A DNA stretch of 64,000 nucleotides from Opitutia bacterium (GTDB taxonomy: Bacteria > Verrucomicrobiota > Verrucomicrobiia > Opitutales > Seribacteraceae). This document shows, one piece after another, positions 40,788-49,682 of this stretch. Under the pieces are notes generated by a model. The model was not told where the DNA came from, ran no database searches, and saw only the letters and a program-made list of their open reading frames with translations. The position numbers and the translations under genes are program-made. Where the stretch lies: contig PCBO01000055.1 in assembly GCA_002730975.1 (NCBI GenBank), positions 43,219 to 107,218 of the forward strand. Reading direction: 5' to 3'. Position 1 is the first letter of the stretch. Every line of letters starts with the position of its first letter.

Positions 40788-42260
40788 TCAGGTGTTAACA
40801 GAAGAGGTATCAGCAGATGGGTCGGAAGAAAATTTCCCATTGAGGAAGCGATCCACTTTATCCGCGATGATTACGCCATAGTTAATGGTGCCCAACCAGC
40901 CGGACATGATAATACCGACCGAGCCGGCATGAAAAAGGCCAGGGGCATGTTGGGGCAGTTTCTCGGAAACCTCCAATCCTTCGAACTTGGTGCCGAAAGA
41001 AGTACCGCCCGAGTGTCTGGTATAGTGTTGAATCGTTCGAGGAGTGGCTGCCTCGACGTGATCGATTTTGTCTCGGACACCGGGCACGATTTTTTCCAAG
41101 GCCACTAGGGATTCCTCGCAAAGGCGTTCTTTTTCCTCGAGGTATTCCTCTTCGGAAAGTTTGTCCCAGTCCTTCCATTTTGCATTGATCGAGGCCACAA
41201 TGCTGTAGCGAGGATCCTTTAGGTGTGGCCGTGTATGTGGATAATAAATTGAAAAAGTGCGACTAGTGGTGTGAAGGTCAGTCAATTCGTCGCTGGAAAA
41301 CTTTTTCGATTCGGAAGTGAAGATGAGGTCACCGACCTCGGGAATTTCCTCGCCCTTTTTGATTCCGATGTAAACCTGACAGGAGGTCGAGTTCACACGC
41401 ACTTTGGACGCAAACTTGCGAAACATGTTCGGTAACTTACTCTGTCCAAGTAAACGCTCGACGGTATCTTTCAGGTTGGCGTTGGAGAGAACTGCCCGAC
41501 AACCAATGTCTCTACCGTTCACTCGCACTCCGCGGACGTGGTGCTTTCCGGATTGCTCCTCTGTAATTACGTTTTCTACTAGACATTCCCTTCGCAGGTC
41601 CGCTCCGTTCGTGCGCAATTCCTTGACCATATTCTTGATAAGAGTGTCCGTACCTCCTTTAAAAGTGTAGATGCCCTTGCGCATAAAATTGGCAAAAACG
41701 ATACCGTAGGCAATTGCGGGATCCTTCAGAGTGGATCCATTTGCAAAGGCGATGGGCTCAAGCAAAAGGCGCTTCACATCGTCTCGACCAGGAAAGAACT
41801 GCTCGAACAAGTCTCCGATGGTACGGCCATCGGGCATGAAATAATCCATAGACCGAACATGCTCGAAAAAGTCCTCCACCTTCTCCTTCGCCACCATGAA
41901 CTTGTCCTGGAGGATATGAGTGAAGTCCCAGCGATCGAAAGTCGTCCGCAGATCGTACTGCGGATTAACAAAACGAATGTTCTTCAACTGGACGATTGAA
42001 TCAGCAATCTCCTTCGTCCAATACTTGCGACACGACTTGACCATGCCCACGGGAAAACCATGCAAGGAAATATCAAAGATGTGGCCCCCCGCCCGCTTGA
42101 ACCAAGTAGCCAAGCCTCCGAATTGATAATGGTGTTCCAGAAGCAAAACAGAGTGACCTTGCTTAGCCAGACAATTCGCACCAGTAAGCCCCCCCAGCCC
42201 GCTACCAACGACAACGACGTCGTAGAAGTCGTTCACACCGTCCAACGCATTCTTTGCCAT
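40788..42260 (-). CDS. Phytoene desaturase/CrtISO-like FAD oxidoreductase
   Basis: 490 residues. The N-terminal FAD-binding motif [16 protein letters not shown] (16-31) is followed by [16 protein letters not shown], the CrtI/carotenoid-isomerase/retinol-saturase pattern. The C-terminal FAD-closing motif includes HAGS and [10 protein letters not shown]. Members desaturate, saturate or isomerise polyene and fatty chains. It is the first gene of the minus-strand run and is followed by fabZ, fabI and the OleA/OleB pair, so its substrate is more likely an acyl or polyene chain than phytoene: no phytoene synthase is in the window. The actual reaction cannot be read from sequence. Confidence 0.8.
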   Translation of the reverse strand: MAKNALDGVNDFYDVVVVGSGLGGLTGANCLAKQGHSVLLLEHHYQFGGLATWFKRAGGHIFDISLHGFPVGMVKSCRKYWTKEIADSIVQLKNIRFVNPQYDLRTTFDRWDFTHILQDKFMVAKEKVEDFFEHVRSMDYFMPDGRTIGDLFEQFFPGRDDVKRLLLEPIAFANGSTLKDPAIAYGIVFANFMRKGIYTFKGGTDTLIKNMVKELRTNGADLRRECLVENVITEEQSGKHHVRGVRVNGRDIGCRAVLSNANLKDTVERLLGQSKLPNMFRKFASKVRVNSTSCQVYIGIKKGEEIPEVGDLIFTSESKKFSSDELTDLHTTSRTFSIYYPHTRPHLKDPRYSIVASINAKWKDWDKLSEEEYLEEKERLCEESLVALEKIVPGVRDKIDHVEAATPRTIQHYTRHSGGTSFGTKFEGLEVSEKLPQHAPGLFHAGSVGIIMSGWLGTINYGVIIADKVDRFLNGKFSSDPSADTSSVNT

Positions 42261-42390
42261 AAATCAAACTTCTAAATGACCGGACAACTCTGAGCAATCC
42301 ATAATTTACTTATCATGGCAGCAAAAACAAAGTCTGGGATAAAGAAAGTTTGCTCAAATTCGTTTCGGAAGCATAAGAATAAAACTCTGG

Positions 42391-43989
42391 ATGGATTTAC
42401 GCGAAAGCTTTACGAATTTGGATTGGTCGGTCGTTGTTGGATATCTCCTGCTAACGACCTTCGTCGGCCACTCGTTGCGAGGCAAGCAATCCAACGTAAA
42501 GGATTTCTTTCTCGGTGGACGCACCCTGCCCTGGCCGGCGGTTAGCGGTTCCATAATAGCGACCGAGATAAGTGGAGTCACTTTTATCGGCGTACCCGGC
42601 ATGGTCTATGCAGCTACGGGGGACTTTACCTACCTCCAATGGGGACTAGGCTCTATAGTCGCCCGGATCATTGTGGGTATCTATTTCGTTCGAGCCTTTT
42701 ACGAACGTGACATCTACAGTCCCTACGATTACATGGGCTATCGGCTAGGCGAAGGCGTAAAACGTCTCGCTACGATCGTATTTCAGGTGGGTGGCATTCT
42801 CGGCCAGAGCGTGAGAGTGCTGGTGGCTGCACTCGCTCTGCGAATAGTCACTCCGCTGGAGTTCGAACATTGTATTTGGATCATCGGTCTTTTTGCCATC
42901 GGCTGGACGTTAATGGGGGGTATGCGCACAGTGATTTGGACAGACGTCATGCAGTTTTTCCTCTTTGTTGGCGCGGGACTGTTTTCTTTCTTCTGGTTGC
43001 TCAACGGCATAGAGGGAGGATTGTCGGAAATGATTTCAGTTGCCGACGGTGCAGGTAAGTTCACTCTCCTCAACCTAACCACCGACCCGGCCGTCGGTTT
43101 TACGCTCTGGGTGTCAATCTTCGCGGTACCCTTTCAAAACATAAGTATGTTCGGCGTGGATCAGTTGAACGCCCAGCGCATGTTCTGCTGCCGTTCCGCA
43201 AGCGACGCTCGTAAAGCCATGATCACGAGTTCCGCCGCCCTGCTCATCACTGTGCTCATGCTTATGGTAGGTGCCGCCCTCTATTCTTATTTTCATCAGG
43301 CAAATCCTCCCGACACCTTTCCAAGCTTCACTGCTGAGATCGAAAAACTCGCGCCAACCGAAAGAAAGGACGCCTATTATCCGGTTTGGATAGTTACCGA
43401 ACTACCAGTCGGTTTACGCGCCATGATCCTCGCAGGCATCTTCGCGGCAGCAATATCCAGCTTGGACTCCATCCTCGCCGCCCTCTCTCAAACCACGCTT
43501 TCTTTATTCCGCAAGACCGACGTCAAGGTGAGCGAAGAAACTGCTCGTAATGACGTAAAGCTCTCCAGATCCCTTGTCGTAGGCTGGGGAATTGCACTAT
43601 CCACCTTCGCCGTAGCGCTTCACAACTTACGCGGAGACGTAAACGTCGTGCAACTCGCCTTCGGAATGACTTCCTACACCGTTGGTCCGATGCTCGGCTT
43701 CTTTCTGGCTGCCTATTTCACCCCCAGAGCAAGCCTCAAAGGCCTTGCTCTGGGCTTTGCCCTATCCTTTCTTTTAGTGCTGTTCCTCCGCACCGAGCTC
43801 TACTCCGCCCTGCTGAATCTGGAGATCTATTCGGACCGTCAAATAGCATTCTGCCCGCACATTGAAGTCAAAGATGGCAAGCCTTCGAGTTCAATCAGTT
43901 CGGTCTGGGCATGGCCGGTTACGGTATTTCTCACTTGGGGATGCGGTATTCTATTCCCCAAAAAAGTAATCGCAGAACTCAACGCATGA
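42391..43989 (+). CDS. Sodium/solute symporter (SSS family)
   Basis: 532 residues with about 13 hydrophobic segments. The N-terminal DFFLGGRTLPWPAVSGS segment and the following TEISGVTFIGVPG are characteristic of the SSS/SLC5 family. It takes up an organic solute with sodium across the inner membrane. The stop overlaps the start of the GH20 gene (ATGA at 43986-43989), so the two are translationally coupled and the solute is probably an N-acetylhexosaminide (inference). The 130-bp divergent gap to the FAD-enzyme gene contains a weak promoter-like pair (TTGCTC and CATAAG with a 16-bp spacer) close to the start codon. No SD is seen. Confidence 0.92.
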   Translation: MDLRESFTNLDWSVVVGYLLLTTFVGHSLRGKQSNVKDFFLGGRTLPWPAVSGSIIATEISGVTFIGVPGMVYAATGDFTYLQWGLGSIVARIIVGIYFVRAFYERDIYSPYDYMGYRLGEGVKRLATIVFQVGGILGQSVRVLVAALALRIVTPLEFEHCIWIIGLFAIGWTLMGGMRTVIWTDVMQFFLFVGAGLFSFFWLLNGIEGGLSEMISVADGAGKFTLLNLTTDPAVGFTLWVSIFAVPFQNISMFGVDQLNAQRMFCCRSASDARKAMITSSAALLITVLMLMVGAALYSYFHQANPPDTFPSFTAEIEKLAPTERKDAYYPVWIVTELPVGLRAMILAGIFAAAISSLDSILAALSQTTLSLFRKTDVKVSEETARNDVKLSRSLVVGWGIALSTFAVALHNLRGDVNVVQLAFGMTSYTVGPMLGFFLAAYFTPRASLKGLALGFALSFLLVLFLRTELYSALLNLEIYSDRQIAFCPHIEVKDGKPSSSISSVWAWPVTVFLTWGCGILFPKKVIAELNA

Positions 43990-45776
43990 CGCCAAAGCTC
44001 TTTCCCGTTCCTCGTCACCTTGCCTTTCTCGGTGGTGAAACTTCTGTTCCTAAAGACATATCCTACTCAGTCGGCGATTCAGAATTAGCCGAAATCGCAA
44101 CATTTTTCGCTAAGGAGAAAGGACTGTTGCCCACCAAGGTTAGAGGCGGGTTCGTGAGGTTCGAGATTTCCACCGACCTTTCCCCCAAAGATGAGGCGTA
44201 CCGTATCCTGATCGACGCCGACGGAATTCTCCTCCAATCCACCACTCCGGCCGGAGCGTTCCGAGCCACCCGCACCTTAAAGACTCTTCTTACCGAAAAC
44301 GTCACCACCTTACCTCGTCTTGAGATTCGAGACTACCCCGCCTTTCCTAATCGAGGATTCATGCTGGACATAAGCCGGTGCAAGGTACCGACGATGAAGA
44401 CTCTATTTTCCCTTATCGATCTACTGGCGGACCTGAAGTACAATGAGTTGCAATTGTACGTGGAGCACACCTTCGCCTTCGCTAACCACGAAACCGTATG
44501 GAAAGACGCTTCACCACTCACTCCTGAGGAGATTCAAACCCTGGACAAATACTGCCGCGAACGATTCATCGAGCTCGTCCCGAACTTCAACTCCTTCGGA
44601 CACTTTGAGCGCTGGTTGCGGCACGAACAATACAAACATTTAGCTGAGTGCCCGGAAGGCTTTCGGCGTGAAGAGCCATTTATTGTCCGTGATCACGGCA
44701 GCACATTGAAACCAAATTCCGACTCGCTTGCCTTCATAGACTCCCTCTACGACGAATACCTAGTGAACTTCAGTTCGCGTAGGTTCAACGTGGGAATGGA
44801 TGAACCTTGGGAACTCGGTCAGGGATGGAGTCAGCCCGACATCCAAAAAAGAGGCAAGCACGCGGTCTACTTGAAACACCTCGACGGCATTCGAAAACTG
44901 GTCGAGAAATACGATCGTGAAATGCTTTTTTGGGCCGACATCCTACTGGAGAAACCAGAAAACGCTGCCCATGTCCCAAAGTCGGCTTCTCCTGTAATAT
45001 GGGGATATGAAGCCGAACACCCTTTCGAAAAACAAGCCAAAACCCTAGCTGACTGCGGGCTTTCCTATTATTTGGCTCCGGGAACTGCAACTTGGCGAAG
45101 CTTCACGGGGCGTCTGACGAACGCCCTCGCCAATCTAAGATCGGCAACGGAAGCGGGACTTTCTCACAATGCTTCGGGGATACTCCTCTCAACTTGGGGG
45201 GATTGCGGAAACCACCAGCCTTGGTCCACCTTTTATCCGGCCCTAATAAATGCTGCAGGACTGGCTTGGAACGAGACCTCTAATCCAGAGACAGAACTCG
45301 TCGGTCTCCTCGACCAATTCCTGTTTCCAGACGAAACCGAAACCCCTTCTGAGGCCCTTGTCGAACTTGGGAAACTGGACCTCGCGCTCGGTCCGAAAAT
45401 CGTTAACGCAAGCCTCCCGTGGTTGCTCCTCTTCGCCGATCAACCCGAAAAACTTCCCGGGCGACTCCAAGTCGATCACCCTGCTGACAAAATCCAAACA
45501 GCTCAAGAGATCCTGTCAAATCTTAGACCTCGGCTGGAAAACCTCGTGAGAGAACAAGGCAACTCGGGAATTACGGCTCGCGAACTCTTGCTCGGCTTGG
45601 ACCTTTCCTCCAATGCGCTTAGGAAAGGAGCGACTATACTTGGCCCAGAATCCGTAGTTTCTACCCACTCAGGACAAGACCTCGTCGAACGCTACCGAGG
45701 AACTTGGCTAGAACGGGCTCGTCCGGGAGGCCTGGAGGAAAGCGCTAACTTACTAAGGGATGCTCTGGCTAGATAA
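43986..45776 (+). CDS. GH20 beta-N-acetylhexosaminidase, cytoplasmic
   Basis: 596 residues from the ATG at 43986, chosen over an upstream in-frame ATG at 43911 because it forms the ATGA overlap with the symporter stop. An N-terminal GH20b-like beta domain (about 1-115) precedes the barrel, which starts with NRGFMLDISRCKVPT (122-136). The catalytic pair is Asp272-Glu273 in NVGMDEPWELG; the Asp assists the acetamido group in substrate-assisted hydrolysis. No signal peptide is present. Together with the symporter this makes an import-then-cleave unit for GlcNAc or GalNAc glycosides. The substrate sugar is not determinable from the sequence. Confidence 0.88.
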   Translation: MTPKLFPVPRHLAFLGGETSVPKDISYSVGDSELAEIATFFAKEKGLLPTKVRGGFVRFEISTDLSPKDEAYRILIDADGILLQSTTPAGAFRATRTLKTLLTENVTTLPRLEIRDYPAFPNRGFMLDISRCKVPTMKTLFSLIDLLADLKYNELQLYVEHTFAFANHETVWKDASPLTPEEIQTLDKYCRERFIELVPNFNSFGHFERWLRHEQYKHLAECPEGFRREEPFIVRDHGSTLKPNSDSLAFIDSLYDEYLVNFSSRRFNVGMDEPWELGQGWSQPDIQKRGKHAVYLKHLDGIRKLVEKYDREMLFWADILLEKPENAAHVPKSASPVIWGYEAEHPFEKQAKTLADCGLSYYLAPGTATWRSFTGRLTNALANLRSATEAGLSHNASGILLSTWGDCGNHQPWSTFYPALINAAGLAWNETSNPETELVGLLDQFLFPDETETPSEALVELGKLDLALGPKIVNASLPWLLLFADQPEKLPGRLQVDHPADKIQTAQEILSNLRPRLENLVREQGNSGITARELLLGLDLSSNALRKGATILGPESVVSTHSGQDLVERYRGTWLERARPGGLEESANLLRDALAR

Positions 45777-45795
45777 GGGTTAGGTCCTAGCCCTT
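45775..45795. terminator. Hairpin spanning two convergent stop codons
   Basis: AAGGGTTAGG pairs with CCTAGCCCTT (one G-T pair); the effective loop is about 5 nt. It covers the stop of the GH20 gene (45774-45776) and that of the UDP-glucose dehydrogenase gene (45787-45789). The position between convergent genes suggests a bidirectional terminator, although long T-runs are missing on both sides. Confidence 0.45.
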
Positions 45796-47172
45796 TCCAA
45801 TTCCGAACGCTTGAAACCCGACTTCCTGCAAAGCTTCCAAATCCAGTAGGTTTCGACCGTCAAAGACAAAAGCCGGCTTGACCATTGAATCGTATATAGC
45901 CGCGTAATCGAGACCGCGAAAGGCATCCCATTCCGTAAGTATGGCCAAGGCATGAGCCCCTTCGCAGGCTTCTTCGGCACTTGAGCAACAGGTAACGACG
46001 GCATCGGAACTTGAGGAATTCTCCGCATCCGATTGGGACAAACCCAAAGTCTCGAAAATTTCAGCTTCCGGCACCTTGGGATCGTAGATACTGAGACAGG
46101 CTTTTTCCTCCAGCAAGTGGCGACAAATATCAATGGCAGGCGATTCTCGAGAATCGTTCGTGTCCTTCTTGAATGCATAGCCAAGCACGGCTATCCGCTT
46201 GCCCGAAACCGTATTGAACATGGCCTCAAGCATACGCTTGACGAAACGGCTCTTCTGGAAGTCGTTCATGGACACGACTTGATCCCAATAGGCAGCCACC
46301 TCGGGCAGTCCGAAATGGCTACAGAGGTAGGAAAGATTGAGAATATCCTTCTGGAAACAGGAACCACCGAAACCAACTGAGCTTTTCAAAAACTTGGAAC
46401 CAATTCGGGAATCGGCGCCAATGGCTCGGGCCACTTCGTCGACATCCGCTCCCGTAGCTTCGCAAAGCGCGGAGATTGCATTGATGCTCGATATCCGCTG
46501 AGCAAGGAAAGCATTGGCCGTCAACTTGGACAATTCGGAAGACCAGAGGTTAGTCGTTATTATCCTATCCTTGCTTACCCAGCGTTCATAAATCCCTGAT
46601 ACGGTGGTTACTGCTTGTTGCCCTTCGGGTGTGGTTTCACCACCGATCAAAACACGGTCGGGATTTTCAAGGTCGCGGATCGCAGTACCTTCGGCCAAGA
46701 ATTCGGGATTGGATACGACTTGATACTCGAAACCGTTTTGGGCAGCCCCTAGAATTTCCTTTACCATGTGGGCGGTCCGCACGGGAACGGTCGACTTCTC
46801 CACCACGATTTTGTTCCCGCCCCCGATCTCAGCGATCCTACGGGCACAAATCTCGACGAAACGAAGGTCGGCCGCATGCCCGGAACCTACGCCGTAAGTC
46901 TTGGTCGGGGTATTGACGCTGATAAAGATGACATCGGCTTCCCGTATATTCGTTTCAACATCCGTGGAGAAAAACAAGTTACGCCCACGAGCAGACTTAA
47001 CGGTCTCCAGGAGCTCCGGCTCGAACACGGGCAACTCGTTCGATTCCCACGCAGCAATGCGTTCGGTATTGATATCCACCACCGTTACGGTGATGTCTTC
47101 ACATTGCCGCGCGATCATGGCCATGGTAGGACCACCCACGTAGCCGGCTCCGATACAACAAATCTTCATCAT
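45787..47172 (-). CDS. ugd: UDP-glucose 6-dehydrogenase, animal-type
   Basis: 461 residues. It oxidises UDP-glucose to UDP-glucuronate with two NAD+. The motifs are: [14 protein letters not shown] (8-21), NTPTKTYG (87-94), EKSTVPVR (125-132), [11 protein letters not shown] (155-165), [16 protein letters not shown] (211-226) and the catalytic Cys272 in [10 protein letters not shown]. The wording of these motifs and the length fit the eukaryotic UGDH branch rather than the shorter enterobacterial Ugd. UDP-glucuronate feeds polysaccharide or lipid glycosylation; no glycosyltransferase is adjacent. MM offers two starts. It is divergent from the alpha/beta hydrolase gene with a 73-bp gap. Confidence 0.95.
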   Translation of the reverse strand: MMKICCIGAGYVGGPTMAMIARQCEDITVTVVDINTERIAAWESNELPVFEPELLETVKSARGRNLFFSTDVETNIREADVIFISVNTPTKTYGVGSGHAADLRFVEICARRIAEIGGGNKIVVEKSTVPVRTAHMVKEILGAAQNGFEYQVVSNPEFLAEGTAIRDLENPDRVLIGGETTPEGQQAVTTVSGIYERWVSKDRIITTNLWSSELSKLTANAFLAQRISSINAISALCEATGADVDEVARAIGADSRIGSKFLKSSVGFGGSCFQKDILNLSYLCSHFGLPEVAAYWDQVVSMNDFQKSRFVKRMLEAMFNTVSGKRIAVLGYAFKKDTNDSRESPAIDICRHLLEEKACLSIYDPKVPEAEIFETLGLSQSDAENSSSSDAVVTCCSSAEEACEGAHALAILTEWDAFRGLDYAAIYDSMVKPAFVFDGRNLLDLEALQEVGFQAFGIGKG

Positions 47173-47245
47173 TATTTAGGGCAATTGGTATTCCATTCTT
47201 GCGTGTGGACAGTTTCTCGGAACGTGCTTAGTAAGACAATCCAAA

Positions 47246-48073
47246 ATGCTAGCTGACTTTTCAAGCCTCACCAATCTTCCGTTCCTTCGTATCGCCATCC
47301 TGATCGTGGCGAGTTACGGTCTTTTGTGCATGTTCGCAGTTTATTTTTCGGACGGAATGATTTTCCCGAAACCACCTCCGTCCTATGATAAAAAGGAGGC
47401 AGACCTCTACCTGCAAACAGTTTCGGGAGAAAGAATTGCCTGCATCCATCTGAAGAACGAAAAAGGGGGAATCCCGGTCACGATTCTCTTCAGTCACGGG
47501 AACGGGGAGGACATCGGTCATTGCCGCGAGTACCTGGAGAGCCTACGGAATCTTGGCGTTTCCGTATTAGCCTACGATTACCCCGGTTACGGGCGAAGCT
47601 CGGGAACGCCCACCGAAAAAGGATGCCATCAGTCGGCCGATGCCGCCTACGCCTATCTCGTAGAACAAGCGAAGGTAAAGCCCGAACACATTGTCGTCAT
47701 GGGACGATCCCTGGGAGGTGGCCCCTCCTGCGAACTCGCCGCCAACAAAAAGGTGGGAGGTCTCATCTTGGAAACTCCCTTTCTGACAGCTTTCCGCGTA
47801 ATGACGGAACTCCCCCTATTACCGTGGGACAAGTTTCGCAACATCTCCAATGCCGATAAAATTTCCTGCCCCTCGCTCGTCATCCATGGCGACATGGACC
47901 AAGTGGTCTCTTTCCGACATGGAAAAAAGCTATTCGAAGCCTTGCCCGAGCCCAAGTCCTTCCTCAAGATCCCGAATGGCGAGCACAACAACGTCGCCGC
48001 AGTCGGGGGCTATGAGTATTGGGAAAGCATACGAACTTTTTGCCAAGCGTTGACAAAGGAAGACAAGCCTTGA
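47246..48073 (+). CDS. Membrane-anchored alpha/beta hydrolase (BEM46/ABHD-like)
   Basis: 275 residues. A hydrophobic N-terminal segment (about 13-35) should anchor it in the membrane. The hydrolase fold follows: SHGNGED, YDYPGYGRSSG, nucleophile Ser in MGRSLGGGP, Asp in HGDMDQVV and His near the end in GEHNN. This is the BEM46/ABHD12-17 pattern, whose members hydrolyse acyl esters or thioesters; the substrate is unknown. Its TGA shares bases with the TTG start of the DJ-1-like gene, so the two are coupled. Confidence 0.82.
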   Translation: MLADFSSLTNLPFLRIAILIVASYGLLCMFAVYFSDGMIFPKPPPSYDKKEADLYLQTVSGERIACIHLKNEKGGIPVTILFSHGNGEDIGHCREYLESLRNLGVSVLAYDYPGYGRSSGTPTEKGCHQSADAAYAYLVEQAKVKPEHIVVMGRSLGGGPSCELAANKKVGGLILETPFLTAFRVMTELPLLPWDKFRNISNADKISCPSLVIHGDMDQVVSFRHGKKLFEALPEPKSFLKIPNGEHNNVAAVGGYEYWESIRTFCQALTKEDKP

Positions 48074-48609
48074 AAACCGTTCTCGTCATTCTTACAGACG
48101 GCTTCGAGGAGATCGAGACCGTTGCTCCCATCGACCTCCTCCGACGAGCGGGCGCTCAAGTCACTCTTGCCTCGTGCACCGATTCCCTTGAGGTCACGGG
48201 CAAATGCGCAGTGGTCATGAAGGCAGAAGCCTCCATCGACGACTGCCTCGCCAACGACTACGACCTACTCGTTCTCCCCGGCGGTCCCGGCACCTTCGAC
48301 CTGCGCAAGGACAAGCGTGTGCTCGATCTCGTGCGATCCCGACACGCCACAGGTCTCCCCCAAGCGGCCATTTGCGCTGCCCCGCTAATCCTGCTCGACG
48401 CCGGCATCCTCACCGGCAAGACCTACACCGCTCACTTCACCTGCGCCGACGAACTGCCGGAACTGCAAGAGGATCTCGCAGTAGTGGAGGATGGAGAAAT
48501 CATAACCTCTCGCGGAGCAGGCACGGCCGTCGCCTTTGGGCTTCGCCTCGTCGCCCTTCTCTTCGGTGAGGAAAAAGCGAACGAAATCGCCGCAAGTATC
48601 CACGCTTGA
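48070..48609 (+). CDS. DJ-1/PfpI family protein
   Basis: 179 residues if started at TTG 48070, which overlaps the upstream stop (TTGA) and has AAAGGA at a suitable distance; an ATG at 48019 would add 17 residues that do not fit the family. The start MKTVLVILTDGFEEIET matches DJ-1 proteins. The reactive Cys102 lies in AAICAAP, with the conserved Glu in GFEE. Members act as deglycases, chaperones, or redox sensors; which applies here is not readable. Its end again overlaps a TTG of the next gene by four bases. Confidence 0.85.
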   Translation: MKTVLVILTDGFEEIETVAPIDLLRRAGAQVTLASCTDSLEVTGKCAVVMKAEASIDDCLANDYDLLVLPGGPGTFDLRKDKRVLDLVRSRHATGLPQAAICAAPLILLDAGILTGKTYTAHFTCADELPELQEDLAVVEDGEIITSRGAGTAVAFGLRLVALLFGEEKANEIAASIHA

Positions 48610-48626
48610 AACCTTTTAATATCCGC

Positions 48627-49667
48627 ATGAAAGCATTCCGACGACACGCCAAGGAACCTCGAGCCGCCCGCTTGGAGGAAGTGAACGTTCCCGAACCGGG
48701 AGAAAACGAAGTCCTTCTTCGCGTATCCAACTGCGGAATCTGCGGTTCCGACCTTCACGCTTGGCTTAACCATCCGGGGTACGAATTCGTCCTCGAAAAA
48801 GTCACTTTTGGCCACGAGCTTTCGGGAATCGTGGAAAAAGTCGGCCCGAGCGTCGCCGATTGGGAAATCGGAGACCATGCGGTCATGATCGCCCTGCAGA
48901 CGCACCATGACGACGAAGATCCCTACTGCCGTCAAGGTCTCCCCCAGCTCTCCACTCGGCGTCGTGTCCAAGGTCTGCACCTCGACGGCGGCATGGCCGA
49001 GTTCGTGGCCGTGGACACGGAGTTCCTCATTCCCGTGCCAGAGGGGCTAGACATGCGCCTCGCCGCCCTCACCGAACCTCTCTCCGTCGCCGAACATTGC
49101 ATAGGCAATCGTTCGAGCATCGAACAAGACGACAAAGTGCTCGTAACCGGTCCGGGAATCATCGGCGCCTTCTGCGCCATTTCCGCCCGGAATCGAGGTG
49201 CCGAGGTCGTAATCGCCGGCACCGAGCGCGACGAGAAGGCCCGCCTCTCCGCCCTTCGTTCCATCGGATTCCCCACCCTCACAGTCGGCCCCGACTTGCC
49301 GCCCCTCCACGAACAGGTAAAAGATCACTTCGGAGAGGAAGCCGACGCCCATGTCGAGGCTTCCGGAGCCTCGCCCGTGCTCGCAGACGCTTGGCAAAGC
49401 CTGAAGATGAACGGAGTCGTCACCGTCGTCGCCCTCTACGGGGCAAAGGTCGACTTCGACGTCACCCAATTCGTACGTAGACAGATCGACGTTCGGGTAA
49501 CCTACGCCTCCTCCAAGCCCGACTACCTAGGCGCCCTCGATCTGCTCCAACAAGGCGCCGTGAATCTCGATGCCCTGGTCAGCTTATATCCCTTGGTCGA
49601 AGCCGAACAAGGATTCCTCGACGGCGAAGCCCAAGAAGTGCTCAAGCCCATGCTGGTCTGCAATTGA
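48627..49667 (+). CDS. Zinc-type medium-chain alcohol dehydrogenase
   Basis: About 346 residues from ATG 48627 (MKAFRRHAKE); a TTG at 48606 overlapping the previous stop is an alternative start. Catalytic-zinc ligands are Cys39 in GICGSDLHAW and His63-Glu64 in GHELSG. The nucleotide-binding segment reads VLVTGPGIIGAFCA. The structural-zinc lobe that usually has four Cys is replaced by a Cys-poor segment with a single Cys in YCRQG, so the second zinc is probably absent. It resembles threonine/sorbitol dehydrogenase-like enzymes; the substrate is unknown. It is third in a coupled chain after the hydrolase and DJ-1-like genes. Confidence 0.85.
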   Translation: MKAFRRHAKEPRAARLEEVNVPEPGENEVLLRVSNCGICGSDLHAWLNHPGYEFVLEKVTFGHELSGIVEKVGPSVADWEIGDHAVMIALQTHHDDEDPYCRQGLPQLSTRRRVQGLHLDGGMAEFVAVDTEFLIPVPEGLDMRLAALTEPLSVAEHCIGNRSSIEQDDKVLVTGPGIIGAFCAISARNRGAEVVIAGTERDEKARLSALRSIGFPTLTVGPDLPPLHEQVKDHFGEEADAHVEASGASPVLADAWQSLKMNGVVTVVALYGAKVDFDVTQFVRRQIDVRVTYASSKPDYLGALDLLQQGAVNLDALVSLYPLVEAEQGFLDGEAQEVLKPMLVCN

Positions 49668-49682
49668 CCGGACGAGGTAGAT

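Noticed and set aside
48932..49480. Overlapping frames on both strands in the alcohol dehydrogenase region
   Set aside because: They arise from the high GC at third positions; the dehydrogenase frame carries the family motifs.
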